Shown: positions 1-8,693 of the stretch, one piece after another | How the letters are laid out: the number at the start of each line of letters is the position of its first letter | Numbering within the stretch: the stretch's first letter is position 1 | DNA from: Ilumatobacteraceae bacterium | Lineage (GTDB): Bacteria > Actinomycetota > Acidimicrobiia > Acidimicrobiales > Ilumatobacteraceae | NCBI GenBank assembly: GCA_013213745.1 | Contig: JABSQH010000075.1 | Location: 18,163 to 82,162, forward strand | DNA length: 64,000 nucleotides | Direction: 5' to 3' | Program-made: the position numbers and the translations under genes | Notes under the pieces: model-generated | Told to the model about the DNA's origin: nothing | Seen by the model: the letters and a program-made list of their open reading frames with translations, nothing else | The model's database searches: none

Positions 1-824
1 ACGCGATGGCCGCCGTCGCAGGGGTCGCCGTCGGTGTGGCCGGCCTCGCACGCGCCGAGCTGCTCCTGCTCGGGCCGCTCGTCGTCGTGCCGATGGTGCT
101 ACTCGCTCCATCCAATGGCCGTCCGCCGCAGCGGACCACGATCCGCTGGCAGCACGTCGTTGTCAGTGGGGTCGCCGCGGTCATCGTGGTCGCCCCGTGA
201 GTCGGTCGCAATCTGATCCGCTTCGAGGACACGACGCTGATGTCGACGCAGGATGGGCTGACCTTGATCGGCGCAAATTGCGAGACCACGTACGAGGGGC
301 CAGGCATCGGATTCTGGGATCTGGGCTGTGCCGATTTGGTCCAAGTCCCCGACGGGATCGACCAATCCCAACGTTCCGCGCTCTACCGCGACGCCGCGGT
401 GGACTACATCGGCGAGAACCTCGACCGGGTGCCGACGGTGCTGATGGCCCGTCCGGGGCGCGACCTCAGTGTGTGGGACACCGAGACGATGATCGAGTCG
501 AACGTCAACGAAGGGCGGGAGCGGTGGGCCAGTCGGATCGGGCTGTGGCAGTACTGGGTGCTGGTGCCACTTGCCGCGTTCGGGTGGTGGCGGTGGCCGA
601 GCCCGCAGGCGCGCTGGCCGGTGCTCGTGATGGCGACGCTCAGCATCGTGGTGATTCCCGCGTTCTACGGGATTCCGCGCTTTCGGATTCCCGCGGAGAT
701 CGCCATCGTGCTCGGCGCTGCGGTCAGCGTCGATGCGATCGTTCAGCGAGTCGTCGGCATGAGGCGGTCCAGCTCCGCGAACAACCACTCGGCGACCATT
801 GCCGAGCCGTCAGGAGTGACATGA
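1..824 (+). pseudogene. GT-C type glycosyltransferase, 3' part, broken by an in-frame TGA
   Basis: C-terminal part of a polytopic glycosyltransferase resembling the dolichyl-phosphate-mannose/ArnT family; its start lies left of the window. One reading frame (phase of base 6) runs from the edge to 824 but contains TGA at 198-200. Reading that codon as TGG restores APWVGRNL, the loop that commonly follows a membrane segment in this family. The frame then continues through GANCETTYEGPG and ends with two membrane segments (about 555-735). The stop is therefore a single-base lesion or a read error, not a gene boundary. The last 82 bases overlap, tail to tail, the 3' end of the acyltransferase on the other strand. 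Donor and acceptor cannot be told. Confidence 0.7.
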
Positions 825-2908
825 ACCCCGTCGTAGCGGATGTCGGTCCCCGTCGTGTTCTCGATCGGTGCGCCGCCGGGGCACAACACTGACGCCAGGT
901 CGACTACCGCGACAAGTTCGTCGTTCCTCGCCACCTCAGCGACAATGCGGTTGTAGGCGTCGACACGCTGCACCTCAGAGCGGGCACGAAATGTCAGCTG
1001 CCCCGGGATCGGTTCGGGCTGGGCCATGCATGGCAATGTCATCAGCGCGACACGAGTGTTCCGTGCGCCGAGCACGTCGACGGCATCTTCGATGCCGGCG
1101 CGCACGTGGTCGTCCCACGCCGTTGACGGGAAACGGATGTCGACACCGTCGATGCGATGGTCGAACACCTCCCAGGGCCCGGTCATGACCACACCGATGT
1201 CGGGCTGGTACAGCTCGTGGACCTCAGCCCATTCGGCGGCCCAGTCGGCGCACTCCTGTGGTGTCGGCGACGGTTGGCTGCTGCCGACGTCGAGGGTGAC
1301 GCCGGCGGTGACGCCGCACCCGAGTCGTGCGCTGGTCTCCCATCGCCAGCCAGGGAAGCCCAGCTTGTCCTGGTGAACGGCGAGCGAGATCGCAGTCGAG
1401 TCACCGGCGAGCAACAGCCGACGTCGCGGCACCTCGGTCGGCGGCGCGTCGGTCGGCGGCGCGTCGGTTGCGGTGGCCGCAGCCGCCGGGGCCGATGTGG
1501 TGGTCGGTGAAGTGGAATCGGGCGCGGTCCCTGACGTGGTGTCGGGGGCCGCCGACTCGGGTGGGCTGCTCGGCGGTGCTGTTGTCTCGGGCACTGTTGC
1601 CATGGGTGTCGTCTGCGCGGGCCGCGTCGCACTCGGGGTGACAGCCGCCGGCGGGGACAGTTCGGCCATGGCGGCGAGGTCGGGCTGCAGGACGTCGATC
1701 GCCAGCTGTTGACGTCCGACCGGGGGAACCAATACCACCAGTGCGAGGAGCACTGCGGCGATCGCCCCGACCGACCACCCCGCAACGACACCCGAAGGGC
1801 GCCACGACCGGTGGCGCGCAGGTCGCTCGATGAGACGGAGGCTGAGTTCCGTGAGCGTCAACGTCAGGGCGAGTTGCAGGATCACCAGTGGCCCGCGTGC
1901 CCACTCGATACCCATCTGGGGGCCGACGAACACGATCACCGGCCAGTGCCACAGGTAGATGCCGTACGAGCGAACGCCGACCCACAACAGCGGTGCGGCA
2001 CCGAGCCATCGCAGGCTGACGGGCACCACCGGCCTGCTCACTGCGGCGACGACGGCCGCACAGATCAGTGAGACCGCAAGGAATCCGCCCCGATACAGCC
2101 AGCCGTCGAGGTCATCGACGGTGATGACGACCGCGCCGAAGCAAGCCAAGGCGACGAGCGGTAGCCATTGGTCGAGGGCACGCCCGCAATGCCTCGACGG
2201 GGCGTCCTTTTGCGCACGGTTGCCTGGCGTCTCTCGGCGACGACGGCAGAACAACATCCAGCCGAGAGCGGCGCCGATCAACAGCTGCTGGGCCCGCGTG
2301 TCGGTGCCGTAGTAGACGCGAGACGGGTCGGCCGGATCGAACAGCACCGCCATCCACGCCGCCGAAAGCAGGGCCGCGCCGAGCAGGATCAGCGGAGCAA
2401 ATCGGCGACCGAATCGCCAGGCCAACAGTCCTGCAACGGCCATCGGCCACAGCAGATACCACTGCTCCTCGACGGCGAGCGACCACGTGTGCCGGAGGGG
2501 GCTCGGTCCGAGCAGCGTGTCGAAATAGCTCTCGCCGCCGATGATGTACCACCAGTTCGCGACGTAGGCCAATGTGCCGATGGCATCGCCACGAATCGAG
2601 GCCCACTGCTCGGGAACGCCCCAGATGCGGGTGGCGACGATGACCACCGCAACCATGACCACGAGTGGAGGAACGAGTCGCCGGAATCGGCGGACCCAGA
2701 AGTCACCGAGCGCGATGCGTCCGGTGGCGGCGCGCTCGGACAGCAGCAGTGTCGTGATCAGGTATCCGGAGATGACGAAGAACAGGTCGACACCGAGAAA
2801 CCCGCCCGATGCCCAGCCGAAGCCGAGGTGATACGCAACGACGGCCGCGACGGCGAGCGCGCGCAGACCATCGAGTGCCGGGAGGTAAGCGAGGCGTCCG
2901 TCCGCCAT
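743..2908 (-). CDS. Membrane acyltransferase 3 (OafA/YrhL type) with C-terminal SGNH domain
   Basis: 721-residue inner-membrane protein that probably O-acylates a cell-surface glycan. Residues 1 to about 380 form the acyltransferase-3 domain of about ten membrane segments, with the early DGLR motif (13-16), the conserved His27 in AYHLGF, and FFVISGYLIT. A Thr/Pro/Ala-rich linker (about 430-490) leads to an extracytoplasmic SGNH hydrolase-like domain that starts with LLLAGDS and ends with DGVHVTPDG (Asp693, His696), so the catalytic triad looks intact. Same architecture as peptidoglycan and polysaccharide O-acetyltransferases of the OatA type. It sits 12 bases downstream of the AftD-like gene and is probably co-transcribed with it. 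The substrate is unknown. Confidence 0.88.
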   Translation of the reverse strand: MADGRLAYLPALDGLRALAVAAVVAYHLGFGWASGGFLGVDLFFVISGYLITTLLLSERAATGRIALGDFWVRRFRRLVPPLVVMVAVVIVATRIWGVPEQWASIRGDAIGTLAYVANWWYIIGGESYFDTLLGPSPLRHTWSLAVEEQWYLLWPMAVAGLLAWRFGRRFAPLILLGAALLSAAWMAVLFDPADPSRVYYGTDTRAQQLLIGAALGWMLFCRRRRETPGNRAQKDAPSRHCGRALDQWLPLVALACFGAVVITVDDLDGWLYRGGFLAVSLICAAVVAAVSRPVVPVSLRWLGAAPLLWVGVRSYGIYLWHWPVIVFVGPQMGIEWARGPLVILQLALTLTLTELSLRLIERPARHRSWRPSGVVAGWSVGAIAAVLLALVVLVPPVGRQQLAIDVLQPDLAAMAELSPPAAVTPSATRPAQTTPMATVPETTAPPSSPPESAAPDTTSGTAPDSTSPTTTSAPAAAATATDAPPTDAPPTEVPRRRLLLAGDSTAISLAVHQDKLGFPGWRWETSARLGCGVTAGVTLDVGSSQPSPTPQECADWAAEWAEVHELYQPDIGVVMTGPWEVFDHRIDGVDIRFPSTAWDDHVRAGIEDAVDVLGARNTRVALMTLPCMAQPEPIPGQLTFRARSEVQRVDAYNRIVAEVARNDELVAVVDLASVLCPGGAPIENTTGTDIRYDGVHVTPDGSAMVAEWLFAELDRLMPTTR

Positions 2909-2920
2909 CGGGGTCGCATC

Positions 2921-5900
2921 CTAGGGAGTCGCGGCGACGGAGCCAGTTCGGGCATCGTCATCGTCGCTGTTCGGTTGCGTCATGCCGGGGACGTCGCGGT
3001 CGTCTCCGAACCACGCACCGACCGCGATGAGCACGAGCGCGAACAACGCCGGGCCGTTGAGGTGGTCGAACTCGGTCGTCCAGCCGGCATTGGGGAACGG
3101 CGCGTCGCGACGCTCGATCCAATACACCCACACGGCGACCGCGGCGGCGATCGCCCAGCCGAGCGCCTCATAGCCGCGGCGCCAACGACGTCCGATGCCC
3201 GACACCCACACAACCAGCGCGGCGACCCCTGCCCACCACGACACCGTGGCCGCAGCGAGGATGGCCAACGCAGGGCCACGCCATCGAGCGATATGAGGCG
3301 TGCTTGCGCTGAGCGCAAGGCGTGGCCGTACGGCGAGGTCCGAGGCCCGCTCGCGGCGAGTGATCGCAACGATGGCCACAGCGGCCACGACTCCGAGCGC
3401 AGAGATTGCCAGTCCGAGCGTGACCGGCCATTGCATCGTCCAACGCACGACAACCGTTGTGGTCGAGGTCGATGGTGGTAGCTGCCAGCCGTTGAACCCG
3501 CCATCGACCAGTTCCGGGCCGTCGAGCACTACTCCGTCGACCGTTGCTTCCCACGCTGTGTTGTAGCCCTCGCCGAGCACGAACCAGCAGCCGTCTGGGC
3601 ATGGTCCGACGTCGACCGTCCGTCGACGGTCGCTTGTCTCGCGCACTGAGACCGACGGCGATTCCGGCCCGGCAATCGGTGGGACACCCTGCTCGCGGAT
3701 CACGACGCGGTCGACGGTGACGCCCGTGGCGGGACGGCCCGTCGAACGTATCTGGAGCGTTGCGGCGCCGAGTTCGACTGGTTCGCACACAGTGGCGGTG
3801 GCGGGTGAGCCTGTCGCGAAGTTGGCGACATCGACCGTGAAGGACATCGGCACGACGACGCCGTCGATCTCGATGAGTGATGGTTGCTCACACTCCCAAT
3901 CGATCGAGGCCGCGCCTGCCGTGGCCGGTTGACGCATGCCGATCGCAGGACTGTCGAGATCGGAGATCGCCGCCGGCAGTGTGCGCACATCGCCGTATCG
4001 GCGATCGACCGTCCTGCGTTCATCGATGGCGTCGATCGTGATGGTGACGGCGCCGCGCACGGCCCGAGGAAGCACGACTGCGGCCGTACCGTTGGCGTCG
4101 GCAGGCGGAACGTCGACGACGATCGTCTCCTCGTCGAGGTCGTCATCGATTGCCAGCCGGGTGATCGGTGAGTAGTTCCCGGCCGGCTGGGTCATGGTGA
4201 ATCGGTCCATCTCGTCGACGCCGGTGATGCGCAGGCTCGATCCGATCGCCTCATCGAACGGGCTGATCCACGCCGTGGCGGGGTCGCGATCGGTTGCCGC
4301 TGCGCCGCGTGCGGCGATCGAGCCCGTCAAGCGGCGGTTGGCGATCGCCACTGCAGCCGTTTCGGGACGCGTCGAGGGTCCGTCACCGAAGAGGTCCGCC
4401 AACACCTCGTCGGAGGCGCGTGCATCAGCGCGGACGGTGATCTCGACGCCAGCGTCGACCGCCCGGGGCAGTGGGAGTTCGCGCAGCAGCTCGGGCTCGG
4501 GGTCGGAGCGCCACACATCGAGCGGGTCGGTACGCAGACGGGTGAGTACCACTGCGAGCGCATTGTTGCCGAGTTGCTGTATGCCATCGATGGGAGGACG
4601 GATCCACTCCGTCGTCGGGCCGAGCCCGAGATCGACTTCGACGAAGCCGACACCATCGCGGGCGGCGCCCACGGCGGGATCGCCGATGGTCACGCGATCG
4701 ATGCGCAGCTCGATGGTCGTGCCGCTTGTCAGCGGCGGCGTGCCGATCGTCTGACCTCCAGCACTCCACGACGACTCGTCGAGGCCGACCTCGATGACCT
4801 CGTCGCCGTCGATCGACACCGTGACCTGGTCGATGACCCGGCCACCCGCTGGGGGTTCGAGCTGCCGTACCGTCAGCGCGGTTGGCGCAGCGTCGGAGTC
4901 GATCGATTCGGCGACCTCGAGTTGGAGGCGCTGGCCGACGGGGTCACCACGCTCGCCGACCACCCACGCGGTCGTCGGATCGCCATCGATCGCCATCACC
5001 GCGCGGTCTTCTGGGCGGTAGGCGAAGGGTTCGCCGTAGCTCGATGCCGTGGCGATTACCGGGCCGCGCTGAATGGCGACGGTCTGTTGGTCCGGATCAC
5101 TGTCGGTGAACGGCGTCAGTCGTTGGTCGGCAGCCGTAGCATCGAGTACGTCGTCGCCGTCGCCTCCCGGCTCGGTGTGGCCGTGCACGTCCTGCGAGCC
5201 GCGCCAATGGTGGGCCCGGTCGCGGTTCGAGTCGGTCACGACAAGTGCGCCGGCATCGGAGATTGCATCAGCCAGGTCGTCGCCGGACGACGACAGTGTG
5301 TACCGAATCACGCGCTCGGCGACAAGCAGGTCGGCGGCCGCTGCGTCGATGATGCCGTCGCCCGACCCGGAGAGCAGCTGTGCGCCGCCAGCTGTGCGAA
5401 TGATGCCGACGCTCTGTGGAACCTCGATCAACTCGACCGGAGGTCGTGCCGTTCCCACGACCGGAACGACGAGTTCCACCTCGTCCAATGTGGCGATCTC
5501 GCCGACGTTGATCAGCGGCTCGCCGTAGGGCCGTACCGTGCCAAGGCCCGACTCCGGATCGGCGAGCAGTGCAGCAACACGTTCGGGCCGGGCGGTGCGG
5601 AAGCGCTCGAACGCAGCATCGTTCGTCAGCCAAATGGTGTCGACGCCGAACAGCCGAGCGACCGCGGTGATCGTCTCCGGCTCTGCCCACCCCTCTTGGA
5701 TGCGATCATCGAACGCATAGAGCAGGTCCATGGCCGGACCCGAACCGAGTGGAAGCCAGTCGCGGGTCACGAGGGGACGGTCGACCAACGCGACGAGCGG
5801 TTGGTCGACGGTGTAGCCCCAGCGAAAGGCGCCAGACTCGGTACCTGGAAGCTGCAAGATCCGCGATCCGCCGGGCACCTCGTCGATGGCATTCAGGTCC

Positions 5901-7294
5901 GCTGCGGCGTCGAGCCACGCTGGTGGCGGCTGAGCGTCTCGGTCGATGGCGGGATCGACGAGTTCGGCACGCCACAACGACGGCAGGTTCAACACGACCA
6001 GCACGACCACCGCACCGGCAGCGATCGGCCGCCAACTGATCGACAGGCCGCGCACGCGTCCGGGCAGCGCTGCCACGAGCGCGGCGGCGCCGAGCGCAAG
6101 GCCAAGCACCATCACTGCCGTCGCCCGCGTACTGCTGCGTAGCGCAACTGCCAACGTCAACTCCTCGTCACCGACGAGCGCTGCGGCCAACGGCGATGGA
6201 TCGTCGATCGGATGTACGCCGACCGCAAGCAGCGCGCCGACCGCGACGAGGAGCGCGGCGAAACGGCGATGTGGCCAGCGGACGACGACCAGACCGGCAA
6301 GACCGATCAGCGCAACCGCGTAGCTGACGAGGATCGTCCGGCTGCTGACGAGATAGTCGAACGATGCCGATGTCGTCGGTCCGGCCGGGTCGCGTTGGTA
6401 GAACAACCAGTAGCCGAGGCCGCGCAACACCTCCGATCCGGTCGAGTTGCGGCTGACGTCGCGCAAGGTCTCCGAGTACGCCAGGACCGGTGCCCCGGCA
6501 CGCGACTGCACGATCAGCATGGCGATCCACCAGGCCCCCAGGACCAGGCAGACGAGTGCAGTGCGCGCGGCGATCGCGAGCGCCTGCCGCCAGCGGATGT
6601 CGCGTCCGGCCGCTGAATGCAGCAACCACAGGACCGGGCCGGGGATGATCGACGCCAGAGCGGTGGCGTTGCCGCTCCCGACGGTGGCGACGATCAACGC
6701 GATCAGTGCCGGTTCTCGCCATGGCGCCAGCCGGCGACGCCACCTCGCTGTCGAGTCTGCATCGGTGGCCTCGGTGGCGTGTGCTCGGCGACGGGCGCGC
6801 ACCGTGGCGCGCACGGTCAGCCCGACGATCCATCCGAGACCGGCCCACGGCAGCAACAGCAATGACGTCCGTGACACGTAGGCGAGCAGGTAGGGGCTGC
6901 ACTGGTACAACGCGGCACCGGCAACCGCAGCGACCGGACCGATTCCCAGCGTGCGCGCAGCCCAACGAACGCCGGCGCCCGCGGCGAACAAGATGGTGCC
7001 GATCCACAAGCGATGGGCGATCCAGTCGGGAACAGCGATTGCGTCGAATACCCAAAACCATGGACCCGATGGCCACAGATACGTGATCTGTTGGTGCGGA
7101 ACCCATCCGGCCAATTGGTCCGGCTCGAACGTGGAGGTGGAGCGGCCGAGCAAACCACCAGGATCGAGGTAGAGATACAGCTTGGTGTCGGCGGGCATCC
7201 GGCCGGGGGAACTGGCCAGCGCCGGGATGTACGCCAGCGCGGCGAGCAGCGCCAGTCCGACCCGATCGCGCCTGGACGCCGACGGAGTGGTCAT
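2921..7294 (-). CDS. aftD: AftD-like alpha-(1->3)-arabinofuranosyltransferase
   Basis: Giant 1457-residue membrane protein, close to the roughly 1400 residues of mycobacterial AftD. The first 440 residues carry many membrane segments and the signature loop PADTKLYLYLDPGGLLGRS followed by WPSGPWFWVFD, typical of the GT-C fold of this family. The long extracytoplasmic part (about 450-1290) contains two stretches that look like F5/8-type carbohydrate-binding modules (DGDPTTAWVV and DRDPATAWIS), and the C-terminus returns to the membrane. AftD adds arabinofuranose branches to arabinan from decaprenyl-phosphoarabinose. In an organism without a clear arabinogalactan-mycolate wall the actual polymer is unknown. 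It lies 10 bases after the mannosyltransferase gene and forms an envelope-glycan operon with its neighbours. Confidence 0.85.
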   Translation of the reverse strand: MTTPSASRRDRVGLALLAALAYIPALASSPGRMPADTKLYLYLDPGGLLGRSTSTFEPDQLAGWVPHQQITYLWPSGPWFWVFDAIAVPDWIAHRLWIGTILFAAGAGVRWAARTLGIGPVAAVAGAALYQCSPYLLAYVSRTSLLLLPWAGLGWIVGLTVRATVRARRRAHATEATDADSTARWRRRLAPWREPALIALIVATVGSGNATALASIIPGPVLWLLHSAAGRDIRWRQALAIAARTALVCLVLGAWWIAMLIVQSRAGAPVLAYSETLRDVSRNSTGSEVLRGLGYWLFYQRDPAGPTTSASFDYLVSSRTILVSYAVALIGLAGLVVVRWPHRRFAALLVAVGALLAVGVHPIDDPSPLAAALVGDEELTLAVALRSSTRATAVMVLGLALGAAALVAALPGRVRGLSISWRPIAAGAVVVLVVLNLPSLWRAELVDPAIDRDAQPPPAWLDAAADLNAIDEVPGGSRILQLPGTESGAFRWGYTVDQPLVALVDRPLVTRDWLPLGSGPAMDLLYAFDDRIQEGWAEPETITAVARLFGVDTIWLTNDAAFERFRTARPERVAALLADPESGLGTVRPYGEPLINVGEIATLDEVELVVPVVGTARPPVELIEVPQSVGIIRTAGGAQLLSGSGDGIIDAAAADLLVAERVIRYTLSSSGDDLADAISDAGALVVTDSNRDRAHHWRGSQDVHGHTEPGGDGDDVLDATAADQRLTPFTDSDPDQQTVAIQRGPVIATASSYGEPFAYRPEDRAVMAIDGDPTTAWVVGERGDPVGQRLQLEVAESIDSDAAPTALTVRQLEPPAGGRVIDQVTVSIDGDEVIEVGLDESSWSAGGQTIGTPPLTSGTTIELRIDRVTIGDPAVGAARDGVGFVEVDLGLGPTTEWIRPPIDGIQQLGNNALAVVLTRLRTDPLDVWRSDPEPELLRELPLPRAVDAGVEITVRADARASDEVLADLFGDGPSTRPETAAVAIANRRLTGSIAARGAAATDRDPATAWISPFDEAIGSSLRITGVDEMDRFTMTQPAGNYSPITRLAIDDDLDEETIVVDVPPADANGTAAVVLPRAVRGAVTITIDAIDERRTVDRRYGDVRTLPAAISDLDSPAIGMRQPATAGAASIDWECEQPSLIEIDGVVVPMSFTVDVANFATGSPATATVCEPVELGAATLQIRSTGRPATGVTVDRVVIREQGVPPIAGPESPSVSVRETSDRRRTVDVGPCPDGCWFVLGEGYNTAWEATVDGVVLDGPELVDGGFNGWQLPPSTSTTTVVVRWTMQWPVTLGLAISALGVVAAVAIVAITRRERASDLAVRPRLALSASTPHIARWRGPALAILAAATVSWWAGVAALVVWVSGIGRRWRRGYEALGWAIAAAVAVWVYWIERRDAPFPNAGWTTEFDHLNGPALFALVLIAVGAWFGDDRDVPGMTQPNSDDDDARTGSVAATP

Positions 7295-7304
7295 TGCCGC
7301 CGCG

Positions 7305-8693
7305 CTACGGAATCGCTGCGAACACTGCGTACAGCGTCGTCAGCGCCACGAGTCCAGCCCCGCCGATAACGAGCACGAGGTCCCAGCCGGCACGATCCCA
7401 CGATGCTCGATGATGGTCGCCCGCCTCGCTGGGTTGCGGCCACCACGCAGCGACGGCGATGAACAGTGGAAACGCTGTGAACAAGAAACGCGGGCGTGCC
7501 GTGACGGTCTCAGGAATCAGCATCAACACGATGATCACCGCACTGAAGGCGACGAGCGGCGCGGCAAGCTTGGCCTTCCACGCACAGAAGATCATCCCGG
7601 CAAGCGCGACGAGCGATATGGCGGTCAGCGCGTTCGACGGCGACCCGAACGGCGCGCCGACGAACTCCACGGTGTTCGTCAACGCGGTGAGACCGAAGCT
7701 CGTGCCCTCTGACCAGGCTTCGGATTGCACTCGGAACCATGCCCCCGACTCGCCCGCAGTGTCATCGACGTACCACTGGAAGAAGATGAACCCGAACGGT
7801 GCGGGAATCACTGCGAGCAATGCAGACCAATCGCGACGTTGACGGATCGCAATGAACGCGGCGACAGCGCACGCCGCAACGATCGCCAGTCCGTTCGGTC
7901 TCGATGCGGTCGTTGCGAGCGCGACCAGGCCGGCCAAGAGCCATCGCCGGTCGAGCAGGAGCAGCATGCACACCGCCGACAGCACGATCATCGTCGCCTC
8001 GGCATAAGCGAACGACAAGACGAAGCTCCCTGGAAAGATCGCGTACAACGTCATCGCACGGGCCGCGACCCCGACCGAATACAGGTGCCGAGCGATCATT
8101 CCGACGAGGACCACCGACACCGCACCGAGAAGGAAATTCACGGTCAGTGCAGCGAGGGTGTCCCCGCCCGGAATGAGCAAATCGGCCGATCGCACGAGCC
8201 ACGGATAGACCGGGAAAAATGCGGCCCGCGCCTCGATCTCGTTGTAGGTGATCGAAGGCGGGATCGATTCGGGGTACCCCTCACGGACGATGGCCAAGTA
8301 CCACTCGCCGTCCCACGACGTGAGCACCTCGGCAATCGTGTTGAGCGCTCCGGGTTCGGGTTCACCGTCTTCGCGGGCGTCGACGACGAGCTGGGCAGAC
8401 CGGACAGCCGCTCCGGCAAGGACACACAGCCGGGACACGACGTAGGCGGCAAGACCGACGAACAGGGCGCGCGCCCATTGGGATCGCTCGGCGGTTGCCG
8501 ACGCGTCAGCCCGCTCGCTCGAGTGGTGGTCGACCTCCTGATCTGCGACTGGATGGTCGGAGACCGTCTCGTCGGGCGCCGATATGGGCGCGTCGCGTCG
8601 TCGGGCAAGCCCGTCGTCGCCTGCTGTGGTCACCATCGGTGGGTCATCTTCGCACTTCGCCGAGTCCGGCGGCGAACATCCTCGGTGGGTCAT
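7305..8693 (-). CDS. PIG-V-like mannosyltransferase (GT-C)
   Basis: Polytopic glycosyltransferase similar to GPI mannosyltransferase 2 (PIG-V) and its actinobacterial relatives. After a soluble, charged N-terminus of about 90 residues comes a membrane segment, then the catalytic first loop SWDGEWYLAIVREGYP with the W-D pair expected for this family, then roughly ten further membrane segments. I chose the ATG at 8693 because its A-T-G-A overlaps the stop of the upstream lipoprotein gene; an ATG at 8636 (MVTTAGDDG) is an equally possible start and neither has a strong Shine-Dalgarno. It probably uses a polyprenyl-phosphate sugar outside the membrane. Lies directly upstream of aftD. Confidence 0.75.
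   Translation of the reverse strand: MTHRGCSPPDSAKCEDDPPMVTTAGDDGLARRRDAPISAPDETVSDHPVADQEVDHHSSERADASATAERSQWARALFVGLAAYVVSRLCVLAGAAVRSAQLVVDAREDGEPEPGALNTIAEVLTSWDGEWYLAIVREGYPESIPPSITYNEIEARAAFFPVYPWLVRSADLLIPGGDTLAALTVNFLLGAVSVVLVGMIARHLYSVGVAARAMTLYAIFPGSFVLSFAYAEATMIVLSAVCMLLLLDRRWLLAGLVALATTASRPNGLAIVAACAVAAFIAIRQRRDWSALLAVIPAPFGFIFFQWYVDDTAGESGAWFRVQSEAWSEGTSFGLTALTNTVEFVGAPFGSPSNALTAISLVALAGMIFCAWKAKLAAPLVAFSAVIIVLMLIPETVTARPRFLFTAFPLFIAVAAWWPQPSEAGDHHRASWDRAGWDLVLVIGGAGLVALTTLYAVFAAIP

Noticed and set aside
198..200. TGA recoded as tryptophan or selenocysteine
   Set aside because: TGA is the ordinary stop of most genes here (many ATGA overlaps), and no SECIS-like hairpin was noticed; a lesion is simpler.
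2168..3481. Long open frames opposite the acyltransferase and AftD genes (also 4574-6142)
   Set aside because: They mirror codons of genuine genes; products are Arg/Asp-rich with no motifs. High GC content makes such antisense frames common.
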